A stretch of 14,747 nt of DNA from CAG-791 sp963658405. Lineage in GTDB: Bacteria > Bacillota > Clostridia > Lachnospirales > Lachnospiraceae. The stretch lies in contig CAVKQI010000063.1 of the NCBI GenBank assembly GCA_963658405.1, positions 1 to 14,747 on the forward strand, written 5' to 3'. The translations under genes were made by a program, and so were the position numbers. Shown one piece after another: positions 1 to 5,910 of this stretch (positions within the stretch are counted from its first letter, which is position 1; every line of letters starts with the position of its first letter). Below the pieces are notes generated by a model. That model was not told the DNA's origin and made no database searches. It saw only the letters and a list, made by a program, of their open reading frames with translations.

Positions 1-14
1 CTGGCCAGCCAAAT

Positions 15-37
15 CGAGGTTTTCCGAAGGAAAATCG
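15..37. repeat. Hairpin A of the repeat unit (first of three)
   Basis: TTTTCC and GGAAAA pair around a GAA triloop; CGA (15-17) and TCG (35-37) extend the stem past a two-base GG bulge. Identical copies lie at 145-167 and 275-297. A C-GAA-G loop belongs to the cGNAg triloop class, known to be unusually stable, which suggests function as a folded nucleic acid. That last step is inference. Confidence 0.7.
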
Positions 38-54
38 AGATGAGGGTGCTGAAC

Positions 55-103
55 ATATTTAAACACGAATTGACTGCTTGCAGTCAAATTCGCGATTAAA
101 TAT
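55..103. repeat. Hairpin B of the repeat unit (first of two)
   Basis: ATATTTAA (55-62) pairs with TTAAATAT (96-103). After a small internal loop, an 11-bp stem (66-76 with 81-92, one bulged A) closes a CTTG loop. A second identical copy lies at 185-233. The final partial unit stops exactly at the base of this hairpin. Confidence 0.75.
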
Positions 104-107
104 GGCA

Positions 108-139
108 GTTGGCCAAGGTCCGAAGGACCTCTGGCCAGC
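108..139. repeat. Hairpin C of the repeat unit (first of two)
   Basis: AGGTCC (116-121) and GGACCT (125-130) close a GAA triloop. GGCCA (111-115) and TGGCC (132-136) lengthen the stem past one bulged C. The second copy is at 238-269. The stem crosses the 130-bp border, so the natural unit may be permuted relative to the window start. Confidence 0.75.
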
Positions 140-354
140 CAAATCGAGGTTTTCCGAAGGAAAATCGAGATGAGGGTGCTGAACATATTTAAACACGAAT
201 TGACTGCTTGCAGTCAAATTCGCGATTAAATATGGCAGTTGGCCAAGGTCCGAAGGACCTCTGGCCAGCCAAATCGAGGTTTTCCGAAGGAAAATCGAGA
301 TGAGGGTGCTGAACAGAAACATTATTTTCAGAGGGGAAAGGAAGCGAATCCATC

Positions 355-1977
355 GTGCAAGGCCATGCAGGACAACAGAATAAGAACGGCTGGGACCGGG
401 ATCTGGATGTCGTGCTGCCCTGCACCCACTATTATTCTCATACCGGGAATGAAGCGGATGGGGATACTCGGGATACAGGAGACAGAACCGGCAGAGGTTA
501 CAGCTACAGTGCAGATAGAGACCGCAGCTCTTATGCCGGTAACGGCAGTTCCCGAAGCTATTATCAGACAAATGCCGACGTCTATACCAGGACCCGTTCC
601 TACAGAAAAAAGACCCGCAGGCGTCGGAACAGGAAAGCCGACGGCGGAATCGGCAGAGGGATGCAGGATAGCGCAGCGGCGGGCGGTGTCCGGACGAACA
701 GAAAAGGCCGCACTGCCTCTCCGACTGTCGTTTTCGTGGCTACCTTTCTGCTGGTCATCGCCATCGGCATCCTTATTCTGTGCACCTACGGACTGATCCG
801 CAGCGCAGATCGCCGGGCGGCCGGAGAGGGAACGGTGCAGGCCGTCCTGGAAGAAGTGATCCCTGTAGTGGCACCCAGCGCAGAGAGCGCCCAGCAGATT
901 GAGGAGATGCTGCTGGGGACGAGCGATAGCCAGGCAAAGAGCGAGCAGGGAGAGGCCACGGCCAGTGACAATATCACCAGACTCTCCGACGGCACCTACC
1001 GGGTGGTACCCGCTTCGCAGGACAGTGTGACCTTTGCCTTTGCGGGGGATATCCTCTTTGATCAGAATTATGCCACAGGGGCAGCGGCCCTGCAGCGGGG
1101 CGGCATCACCGGCAGCTTTGACCAGGCCGTGCTGGATCGCATGCGCGGCGAGGATGTCTTTATGGTCAATAATGAGTTCCCCTACAGCGACCGGGGCACG
1201 CCGCTGGCGGACAAGAAATTCACCTTCCGGGCAGCACCTTCCACAGCCTCCTGGCTGACGGACATGGGTGTGGATATCGTCTCCCTGGCCAATAACCACT
1301 GCTATGACTACGGTCAGGATGCTTTTCTGGATACCCTCTCCACGCTGGAGAATCTGCGGATGCCCTATGTGGGCGCCGGGAGAAATATAAAGGAAGCGGC
1401 ATCGCCCGCTTATTTCCATGTACAGGATATGACGGTGGCCATCGTCAATGCCACCCAGATCGAGCGCCTGGACAATCCGGATACCAAGGGCGCCACCGAG
1501 GATACCCCGGGGGTGTTCCGCTGCTTTGATCAGACCAGGCTCCTGGATGTACTCCGGCAGACTAGGGAGAATGCGGATTATGTGATCCTCTACATTCACT
1601 GGGGCACCGAAAATGAGACCCAGCCGGACTGGCTGCAGACAGACCGCATCGGGGCGCTGTCCGAGGCAGGGGCGGATCTCATTGTGGGGGACCATCCCCA
1701 TTGCCTGCAGCCCTTTACCCACACGGGCAGCACCATGGTGGCCTACAGCCTGGGGAATTTCCTGTTTACTTCCTATACAGTGGATACGGGAATCCTGGAA
1801 GCTACCTTTTCCACGGCCGATAAGACGCTGACCTCTCTGCGCTTCGTGCCCATGCTCCAGCAGGACAGCGCTGTAAAGATGGCAGACGAGACAGACAAGG
1901 CCAGGATCCTCCAGAAGCTCCGGGATATTTCACCATATGTGAATATTGATGGAGACGGCGTGATTACGGCAAAGTAG
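355..1977 (+). CDS. Membrane-anchored CapA/PgsA-family protein
   Basis: The 540-residue product has three parts. Residues 1-120 are a polar, Arg/Tyr/Ser-rich tail; about 123-147 form one transmembrane helix; from about 222 onward lies a CapA (PGA_cap) domain of the metallophosphatase fold. Visible metal-site-like motifs are AGDILFD (229-235), VNNEFP (271-276), SLANNHCYDYG (310-320), IHWGTE (414-419), VGDHPH (444-449) and YSLGNF (464-469). The predicted topology is cytoplasmic tail inside, CapA domain outside. CapA relatives act in poly-gamma-glutamate or other capsule and wall polymer export, but no capB/capC/pgs partners are adjacent, so the substrate is unknown. The start is GTG 355, the first start codon after an in-frame stop at 310-312, with AAAGGAAG upstream; ATG 661 is the alternative but would discard most of the tail. 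The gene is monocistronic with its own terminator. Confidence 0.85.
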   Translation: MQGHAGQQNKNGWDRDLDVVLPCTHYYSHTGNEADGDTRDTGDRTGRGYSYSADRDRSSYAGNGSSRSYYQTNADVYTRTRSYRKKTRRRRNRKADGGIGRGMQDSAAAGGVRTNRKGRTASPTVVFVATFLLVIAIGILILCTYGLIRSADRRAAGEGTVQAVLEEVIPVVAPSAESAQQIEEMLLGTSDSQAKSEQGEATASDNITRLSDGTYRVVPASQDSVTFAFAGDILFDQNYATGAAALQRGGITGSFDQAVLDRMRGEDVFMVNNEFPYSDRGTPLADKKFTFRAAPSTASWLTDMGVDIVSLANNHCYDYGQDAFLDTLSTLENLRMPYVGAGRNIKEAASPAYFHVQDMTVAIVNATQIERLDNPDTKGATEDTPGVFRCFDQTRLLDVLRQTRENADYVILYIHWGTENETQPDWLQTDRIGALSEAGADLIVGDHPHCLQPFTHTGSTMVAYSLGNFLFTSYTVDTGILEATFSTADKTLTSLRFVPMLQQDSAVKMADETDKARILQKLRDISPYVNIDGDGVITAK

Positions 1978-2004
1978 ATTCTTCATTTATCTTATATTAG
2001 AAGA

Positions 2005-2048
2005 AGCAGGATAAACGGCATATAGGAGACTGTTTATCCTGCTTTTTT
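2005..2048 (+). terminator. Rho-independent terminator of the CapA-family gene
   Basis: AGCAGGATAAAC (2005-2016) pairs perfectly with GTTTATCCTGCT (2032-2043), followed by a T run (2043-2048). It starts 27 bp after the stop codon. On the minus strand the tail is only moderately T-rich, so it may also weakly end the convergent dehydrogenase transcript. Confidence 0.92.
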
Positions 2049-2064
2049 ATTGCACCCTGCCAAA

Positions 2065-2847
2065 TCAGATCCATCCCCCGTCCATGGTGATGATCTGCCC
2101 GGTGAGATAGGAAGGCATCGTGCAAAGGGAGAGGACGGCCTGAGCTACTTCCCGGGGATCGGCGAAGCGGTCTGCGGGGATCTCCTGCCGGAGAGCCTCC
2201 CGCTCTTCTTCGGAGAAGCATTGATTCATCTGCGTATCGATGACACCGCAGGCAAGGGCATTCACCGGGATGCCCTCCGGCGCCAGCTCCTTGGCAAGGG
2301 CTCTGGTGAAGGCGTTGACGCCGCCCTTGGTGGCGGAGTAGGCCACCTCCATGGAGGCGCCCACATTTCCCCAGACCGAGGAAATGTTGATGATCCTGCC
2401 GGTGCGGTAGCGGAGAAAAAGCGGGATGGCGGCCCGGCTGGTATAAAAGCAGGCACTTAAATTGACGGAAAGGATGCGGTTCCAGTCCTCATCGGACATC
2501 TCCTGGAGCAGTCCGATATAGGAAATACCGGCATTATTGACCAAGAGACTCAATGGACGGTTTCCGTAGGCGGCAAAGAGATTTCTGACGGCATCCGGGT
2601 CACCCCCGTTGCAGACAAAGCCCTGGCAGGAAATGCCGTATTTTTCCTGCAGTATTTCGACCTCTTTGGTCAATTTATCCGCAGAATGGCTGCAGGTCAG
2701 AACCAGATCATAGCCCTCCCCGGCCAGTGCTTCTGCGATGGCCAGACCGATCCCCCGGGAGGCGCCGGTCACCAGGGCTGTTCTGGTTTCCGGGGCTTCT
2801 TTGTTCACATTTAGGTCATAAAAATTACAAACTTGTTTCCTTGACAT
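2065..2847 (-). CDS. Short-chain dehydrogenase/reductase (FabG-like)
   Basis: A 260-residue classical SDR with a Rossmann fold. The cofactor motif TGASRGIG is at 27-34, the structural NNAG at 104-107, Asn129 in the VNL motif, and the catalytic Ser157-Tyr170-Lys174 with the family's usual 13-residue Ser-Tyr spacing; the C-terminal TMDGGW motif is typical. Length fits 3-oxoacyl-ACP reductase-like or sugar/alcohol dehydrogenase SDRs. It stands alone, with no fatty-acid synthesis genes nearby, so the substrate cannot be assigned. Arg31 after TGAS is compatible with NADP(H) preference but does not settle it. The ATG at 2847 is chosen because AAAGGG sits about 8 nt upstream; a GTG 13 codons in lacks a ribosome binding site. 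It has about 20 extra N-terminal residues compared with the shortest SDRs. The start codon overlaps the -35 box of the divergent NlpC/P60 gene. Confidence 0.9.
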   Translation of the reverse strand: MSRKQVCNFYDLNVNKEAPETRTALVTGASRGIGLAIAEALAGEGYDLVLTCSHSADKLTKEVEILQEKYGISCQGFVCNGGDPDAVRNLFAAYGNRPLSLLVNNAGISYIGLLQEMSDEDWNRILSVNLSACFYTSRAAIPLFLRYRTGRIINISSVWGNVGASMEVAYSATKGGVNAFTRALAKELAPEGIPVNALACGVIDTQMNQCFSEEEREALRQEIPADRFADPREVAQAVLSLCTMPSYLTGQIITMDGGWI

Positions 2848-2869
2848 GGCATATACCCTTTGCTATAGT
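2841..2869 (+). promoter_or_regulatory. Strong sigma-A-type promoter for the NlpC/P60 gene
   Basis: Consensus -35 TTGACA (2841-2846), a 17-bp spacer, and -10 TATAGT (2864-2869) preceded by TGC, giving an extended -10. Transcription would begin near 2876, leaving a leader of about 190 nt before ATG 3068. The -35 box lies over the first codon of the divergent dehydrogenase. Confidence 0.85.
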
Positions 2870-2874
2870 TTTGA

Positions 2875-2904
2875 ATTGTAACATTTTCGTAATAAATGTT
2901 TGCA
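2875..2904 (-). promoter_or_regulatory. Possible promoter of the dehydrogenase gene
   Basis: On the minus strand TGTTACAAT forms an extended -10 (TACAAT at 2875-2880). Only a weak -35 is visible about 18 bp upstream (2899-2904). Transcription would start near 2868, about 20 nt before the start codon, just covering the AAAGGG binding site. This is a motif match only. Confidence 0.45.
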
Positions 2905-3029
2905 GGCAGCCCGTCATTTACAGGACGGACGGGCAGACGGCAGATGGACCGTTATCATTATAGGACACATTGCGGCGTTTACAGAAGCTTTTACAGAGAT
3001 TTTTATCGACAGACTTTAATGGGTGATGA

Positions 3030-3057
3030 ATAGTCCGTACTGGGGAGTGCGGATTAT
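3030..3057 (+). promoter_or_regulatory. Leader stem-loop abutting the NlpC/P60 ribosome binding site
   Basis: Bases 3030-3041 pair with 3046-3057 over 12 bp (two G-U pairs) around a GGGG loop. The 3' arm ends exactly where GGGAGG begins. No T run follows, so it is not a terminator. A role in translation initiation or mRNA stability is inferred. Confidence 0.6.
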
Positions 3058-3065
3058 GGGAGGTG
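3058..3065 (+). promoter_or_regulatory. Ribosome binding site deciding the NlpC/P60 start
   Basis: GGGAGGTG matches the anti-Shine-Dalgarno well but lies only about 4 nt (from GGAGG) before ATG 3068. That ATG begins a classical signal peptide. The more upstream GTG 3023 and ATG 3026/3056 would add residues that spoil the signal peptide start. Confidence 0.7.
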
Positions 3066-3067
3066 TT

Positions 3068-4768
3068 ATGTCGTTTCATAAACAGGCAAAAATCGTGACC
3101 GTATGCATGACGGCCAGTCTGCTCCTTGGTTCCATGGGGCTGCCGGCACAGGCAGCAGCGGCGAAGACCAAACTGGCGACGCAGCTGCCCAGCGCAGGCG
3201 TCAGCTATGCATTGTCTTCCCACAAGGTTTCCTTAAAGGACGTGGAGGACAATCTGGTCTCCGAGGGAAAGAAGACCGAGCGCAAGACCGTATCCAATAC
3301 GGTGGGTGCTTCTGCTGTCACCGCTATTTCCAAAAAGACCACGGCACAGACCATAAGCACTATCAAGGAAACCAAGCTGACAGAGACGCAGCAGACAGAG
3401 AAGCAGACCCAGATCACCGCCGGTGAGACCATCGCCACCGTGGTATCGCAGGATGCGGCAGCAGCTGCTTCCACAGAGACCGCATCTGCAGAGGAGACAA
3501 CTGTGCAGGCCTCCACAGAGACCACAGATGCTGCCGCTGCAGAGACAGCCGGCGAAGAGGCATCCACGGAGGGTTCCTCGACCGAGGAGACCACTAATCT
3601 GGCAGTGGCCAATGTCAGCGATTATGTGAATGTCCGCAGCGAGGCGAATACAGACTCTGAGGTCGTGGGTAAGCTGTATGCGGACGGCGTGGCTACCATC
3701 CTGGAGCGCACCGATGACGGATGGGCCAAGATCCAGTCCGGTGACGTGACCGGCTATGTCAAAGAGGATTATGTGACCACCGGCGACGCGGCCAAGGAAA
3801 AGGCAGAGGAAGTCGCTACCAAGGTGGCTACCGTCAATACCGAGACCCTTCGCGTACGCGCAGCCGCTACGCTGGATTCCGATGTTATCACCCTGATCCC
3901 CGGCGGCGATGAGTTCACCATCGAGGAAGAGACTGACGGCTGGTATAAGATCAATACCCAGGACGGCGAAGGCTACATCATGAAGGACTTCGCGGACGTG
4001 GAAGAGGAATACCCGGAGGCAGAGTCCAAGCAGGCAGAGGCAGAGCGCCTGGCGAAGGAAGAGGAAGAAAAGGAAGCCGAGGAAGAGAAGAAGGCAGCCG
4101 AAGAAAAGAAGAAAGCCGAAGAGGAAAAGAAGAAGGCTGAGGAAGCTAAGAAGAAAGCCGAAGAGGCCAAGAAGAAGGCAGAGGAAGCACAGAAGGCAGC
4201 CGATGAGGCAGCCGCAGCAGGCGAATCCTCCGCAGACAGCTCCTCCTCACAGAGCGATGAGGAATTAAAGGCACAGCAGGAAGCTGCTCAGAAGGCAGCT
4301 GACGAGGCAGCCGCAGCCCAGAAGGCAGCCGAAGAGGCTGCTGCAGAGCAGAAGAAGGCGGAAGAAGCAGCCGCAGCAGCATCCTCTGCAGCCGCAGAGG
4401 CCAGCAGCTCCTCTTCCTCCAGCTCCTCCGGACAGGCAGTGGCCAGCTATGCACTGCAGTTCGTGGGCAACCCTTACGTATGGGGCGGCACCAGCCTGAC
4501 CAATGGCGCAGACTGCTCCGGCTTCGTACTGGCAGTTTACAAGAACTTCGGCATCAGCCTGCCGCACAATGACGCGGCAGACCGCAGCGTGGGCACCGCA
4601 GTGAGCAGCCTGGCAGAAGCGCAGCCCGGCGATATCGTATGCTATTCCGGACACGTGGGTATCTACATCGGCGGCGGACAGATCGTTCATGCCTCCAATC
4701 CCGCCAGCGGCATCAAGGTCTCCAATGCGGCTTACAGAAATATCCTGGCTATCCGCAGAGTGCTGTAG
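3068..4768 (+). CDS. Secreted NlpC/P60 peptidoglycan hydrolase with two SH3 domains
   Basis: From ATG 3068 the protein has 566 residues. A Sec signal peptide covers about 1-30 (Lys-containing n-region, hydrophobic TASLLLGSMG, cleavage near AQA). A Thr/Ala/Glu-rich stretch (about 90-177) follows, then bacterial SH3 repeats at about 178-237 (VNVRSEANTDSEVVG) and 249-310 (LRVRAAATLDSDV). A Lys/Glu/Ala-rich, probably coiled-coil stalk spans 315-436, then a Ser-rich hinge (437-454). The NlpC/P60 cysteine peptidase domain runs from about 456 to 566, with Cys483 in ADCSGF, His529 in SGHVGIYIG and His541 as third triad residue. Such enzymes cut D-gamma-glutamyl-diaminopimelate bonds in peptidoglycan during growth and separation; SH3 domains bind wall peptides. 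There is no LPXTG or membrane anchor. It is monocistronic, with a strong promoter, long leader and terminator. Confidence 0.93.
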   Translation: MSFHKQAKIVTVCMTASLLLGSMGLPAQAAAAKTKLATQLPSAGVSYALSSHKVSLKDVEDNLVSEGKKTERKTVSNTVGASAVTAISKKTTAQTISTIKETKLTETQQTEKQTQITAGETIATVVSQDAAAAASTETASAEETTVQASTETTDAAAAETAGEEASTEGSSTEETTNLAVANVSDYVNVRSEANTDSEVVGKLYADGVATILERTDDGWAKIQSGDVTGYVKEDYVTTGDAAKEKAEEVATKVATVNTETLRVRAAATLDSDVITLIPGGDEFTIEEETDGWYKINTQDGEGYIMKDFADVEEEYPEAESKQAEAERLAKEEEEKEAEEEKKAAEEKKKAEEEKKKAEEAKKKAEEAKKKAEEAQKAADEAAAAGESSADSSSSQSDEELKAQQEAAQKAADEAAAAQKAAEEAAAEQKKAEEAAAAASSAAAEASSSSSSSSSGQAVASYALQFVGNPYVWGGTSLTNGADCSGFVLAVYKNFGISLPHNDAADRSVGTAVSSLAEAQPGDIVCYSGHVGIYIGGGQIVHASNPASGIKVSNAAYRNILAIRRVL

Positions 4769-4817
4769 GGAATATCCGGCAGGTACAGGAGAAACAGATA
4801 AACAGACAGATACAGAA

Positions 4818-4858
4818 CAGACCGATCAACGGTATTTTGGTTGATCGGTCTGCTTTTT
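4818..4858 (+). terminator. Rho-independent terminator of the NlpC/P60 gene
   Basis: A perfect 13-bp stem (CAGACCGATCAAC, 4818-4830, with 4840-4852), a 9-nt loop and a T run at 4854-4858. It lies 49 bp after the stop codon. Confidence 0.93.
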
Positions 4859-4974
4859 GTGGGGTATTCAGTGTACTATGGATGATTGGCGGTGGTGGAG
4901 GCGTGCTGCCTACCTGGATGCTACCCGTCCGGCTGAACCATCATAGTTTGTTCGTAAAAAGAGAAAATAATATA
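4859..4974. other. Intergenic stretch with no gene seen
   Basis: This is the middle of the 317-bp gap between the NlpC/P60 gene and hpf. It holds a G-rich segment near 4887-4902 and turns AT-rich from about 4950 as it approaches the hpf promoter. No convincing reading frame with a ribosome binding site is visible on either strand. Confidence 0.5.
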
Positions 4975-5004
4975 TTGTATTGAGTCAAATCAATATGATA
5001 TACT
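4975..5004 (+). promoter_or_regulatory. Candidate hpf promoter with extended -10
   Basis: TGATATACT (4996-5004) is an extended -10 with box TATACT. The best -35 is a weak TTGTAT (4975-4980) at 18 bp. The predicted start near 5011 leaves a leader of about 75 nt. Confidence 0.55.
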
Positions 5005-5044
5005 AAAGATGTCAGACGAAAGCCTGATTTTATTACATTAAAAG

Positions 5045-5070
5045 GCGGCATACAGAGTATGTAAGGCCGC
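5045..5070 (+). promoter_or_regulatory. Leader stem-loop abutting the hpf ribosome binding site
   Basis: GCGGC-ATAC (5045-5053) pairs with GTAT (5057-5060) and GCCGC (5066-5070) around AGA, with a five-base bulge on the 3' side. The stem ends directly before GGAAAGAGG, the hpf ribosome binding site. It could modulate translation; there is no T run. Confidence 0.45.
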
Positions 5071-5085
5071 GGAAAGAGGCATCTT

Positions 5086-5610
5086 ATGAAATATATCATC
5101 GTGGGAAAGAACATCGACGTGACAAACGGACTGGAAGATGCGATCCGTGAAAAGATGAGCAAGCTGGAACGCTACTTTGACGAAAATACAGAAGTACATG
5201 TGACACTGAATGTGGACAAGGATCGCCATAAGATCGAAGTTACGATTCCCATGAAGGGCACCATCATCCGGGCTGAGCAGGTCAGCAACGATATGTATGT
5301 ATCCATCGATCTGGTAGAGGAGATCATCGAGCGCCAGCTTCGGAAATATAAGAACAAGCTGATTCAGAAGCAGCAGTCCGGCGGATTTCGTCAGGAGTAT
5401 CTGGACAAGGATTACATGGATGATGAGGAGGTTCGCATCGTCCGCAAGAAACAGTTCGACATGAAGCCCATGTACCCGGAGGATGCCTGCGTACAGATGG
5501 AACTGCTGGGACATAACTTTTACGTATTCTGCAATGCAGAGACAGAAGAGATCAGCGTAGTCTACAAGAGAAAAGGCAATACCTACGGTATGATCGAACC
5601 GGAGGCATAA
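5086..5610 (+). CDS. hpf: Long ribosome hibernation promoting factor HPF
   Basis: A 174-residue protein with the two-domain plan of long HPF. The N-terminal S30AE/YfiA domain (about 1-97, starting MKYIIVGKNIDVTNGL) binds the 30S decoding region in the tRNA and mRNA path. After a short charged linker, the C-terminal domain (about 116-172, with VRKKQFDMKPM, MELLGHNFYVF and VVYKRKGNTYGMIEP) mediates the contact that pairs 70S ribosomes into inactive 100S dimers. This is established for Firmicutes long HPF and typically matters in stationary phase and stress. The start ATG 5086 is supported by AAAGAGG 6 nt upstream and the family N-terminus. It is a single-gene unit between two terminators. A conserved secA or prfB neighbour, common elsewhere, is absent here. 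Confidence 0.96.
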   Translation: MKYIIVGKNIDVTNGLEDAIREKMSKLERYFDENTEVHVTLNVDKDRHKIEVTIPMKGTIIRAEQVSNDMYVSIDLVEEIIERQLRKYKNKLIQKQQSGGFRQEYLDKDYMDDEEVRIVRKKQFDMKPMYPEDACVQMELLGHNFYVFCNAETEEISVVYKRKGNTYGMIEPEA

Positions 5611-5620
5611 ATGATATCAG

Positions 5621-5650
5621 GCTCCCTGCCTAAGTGCAGGGGGCTTTTTT
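5621..5650 (+). terminator. Rho-independent terminator of hpf
   Basis: GCTCCCTGC (5621-5629) pairs with GCAGGGGGC (5636-5644, one G-U pair) around a 6-nt loop, followed by six T (5645-5650), 10 bp after the hpf stop. Confidence 0.93.
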
Positions 5651-5686
5651 ATTTGCCGCAGTTCACAGTCCACTCGCTCCCTCGCT

Positions 5687-5739
5687 CGGCGTCCGGGTAT
5701 CCAAAGAAGCCAGCCCACCTTTCCCGGCGTTCGGGTGTC
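5687..5739. repeat. Imperfect 15-bp direct repeat upstream of thl
   Basis: CGGCGTCCGGGTATC at 5687-5701 and CGGCGTTCGGGTGTC at 5725-5739 match at 13 of 15 bases, 38 bp apart. They lie in a GC-rich stretch between the hpf terminator and the thl promoter. No function is recognised. Confidence 0.5.
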
Positions 5740-5778
5740 TATTATGAACTATAACCGCCATCAACAGCGTGTTTTTCC

Positions 5779-5807
5779 TTGCAAATGAAAAACCGGTATG
5801 CTATAAT
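5779..5807 (+). promoter_or_regulatory. thl promoter
   Basis: TTGCAA (5779-5784), a 17-bp spacer, and a perfect TATAAT (5802-5807) preceded by TGC (extended -10). Transcription should start near 5813-5815, about 97 nt before ATG 5911. It is the only strong promoter seen between the hpf terminator and thl. Confidence 0.88.
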
Positions 5808-5819
5808 ATTCCCAAAAGT

Positions 5820-5837
5820 GTGATAAAAAATTAACAA
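5820..5837 (+). promoter_or_regulatory. Candidate Rex operator of thl
   Basis: GTGATAAAAAATTAACAA matches the published clostridial Rex consensus TTGTTAA-N4-TTAACAA at 12 of 14 fixed positions, with a perfect right half. It lies just downstream of the predicted transcription start, where a bound repressor would block RNA polymerase. Rex responds to the NADH/NAD+ ratio and is known to control butyrate and butanol genes in clostridia. The match is seen; its function here is inferred. Confidence 0.75.
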
Positions 5838-5910
5838 GCCAATCACACCGCACAGATAATGTAAAAAGCCACTGACAAAGTTCACGACAAAGAGCAAAAT
5901 GGAGGGCACT

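Larger units (their letters stand above)
1..315. repeat. Tandem 130-bp palindromic repeat array
   Basis: Bases 1-130 are repeated exactly at 131-260, and the first 55 bases again at 261-315, giving module order X-Y-X-Y-X (X 55 bp, Y 75 bp). All copies are identical by eye. Each period holds three hairpins: A (TTTTCC-GAA-GGAAAA at 20-34), B (about 49 nt, 55-103, outer arms ATATTTAA and TTAAATAT) and C (108-139, inner arms AGGTCC and GGACCT around GAA). Hairpin C spans the unit border. Bases 1-9 are only its right arm, so the array very probably continues left of the window. The 130-bp period is not a multiple of three, which argues against a coding repeat. Function is unknown; it lies immediately upstream of the CapA-family gene. 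Confidence 0.95.

Noticed and set aside
1..315. CRISPR array
   Set aside because: Both alternating modules (55 and 75 bp) are identical in every copy, so there are no unique spacers, and the unit is far longer than CRISPR repeats. No cas genes are present.
1..315. Insertion sequence or transposase-linked element
   Set aside because: No transposase frame, no terminal inverted repeats bounding the array, and no target-site duplication are visible in the window.
59..796. Small open frames running through the repeat array on both strands
   Set aside because: They arise from the palindromic repeat and change frame from copy to copy because 130 is not a multiple of three. They have no consistent ribosome binding site or recognisable domain.
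328..1722. 464-codon frame antisense to the CapA-family gene
   Set aside because: It is the complement of a clear CapA domain, with no recognisable motifs and no convincing start. Long antisense frames are expected from the codon pattern of this moderately GC-rich genome.
2876..3057. c-di-AMP (ydaO-type) riboswitch in the NlpC/P60 leader
   Set aside because: The gene type would fit, but I cannot find the conserved ydaO core segments, and the visible stems do not match its layout. A covariance search would settle it.
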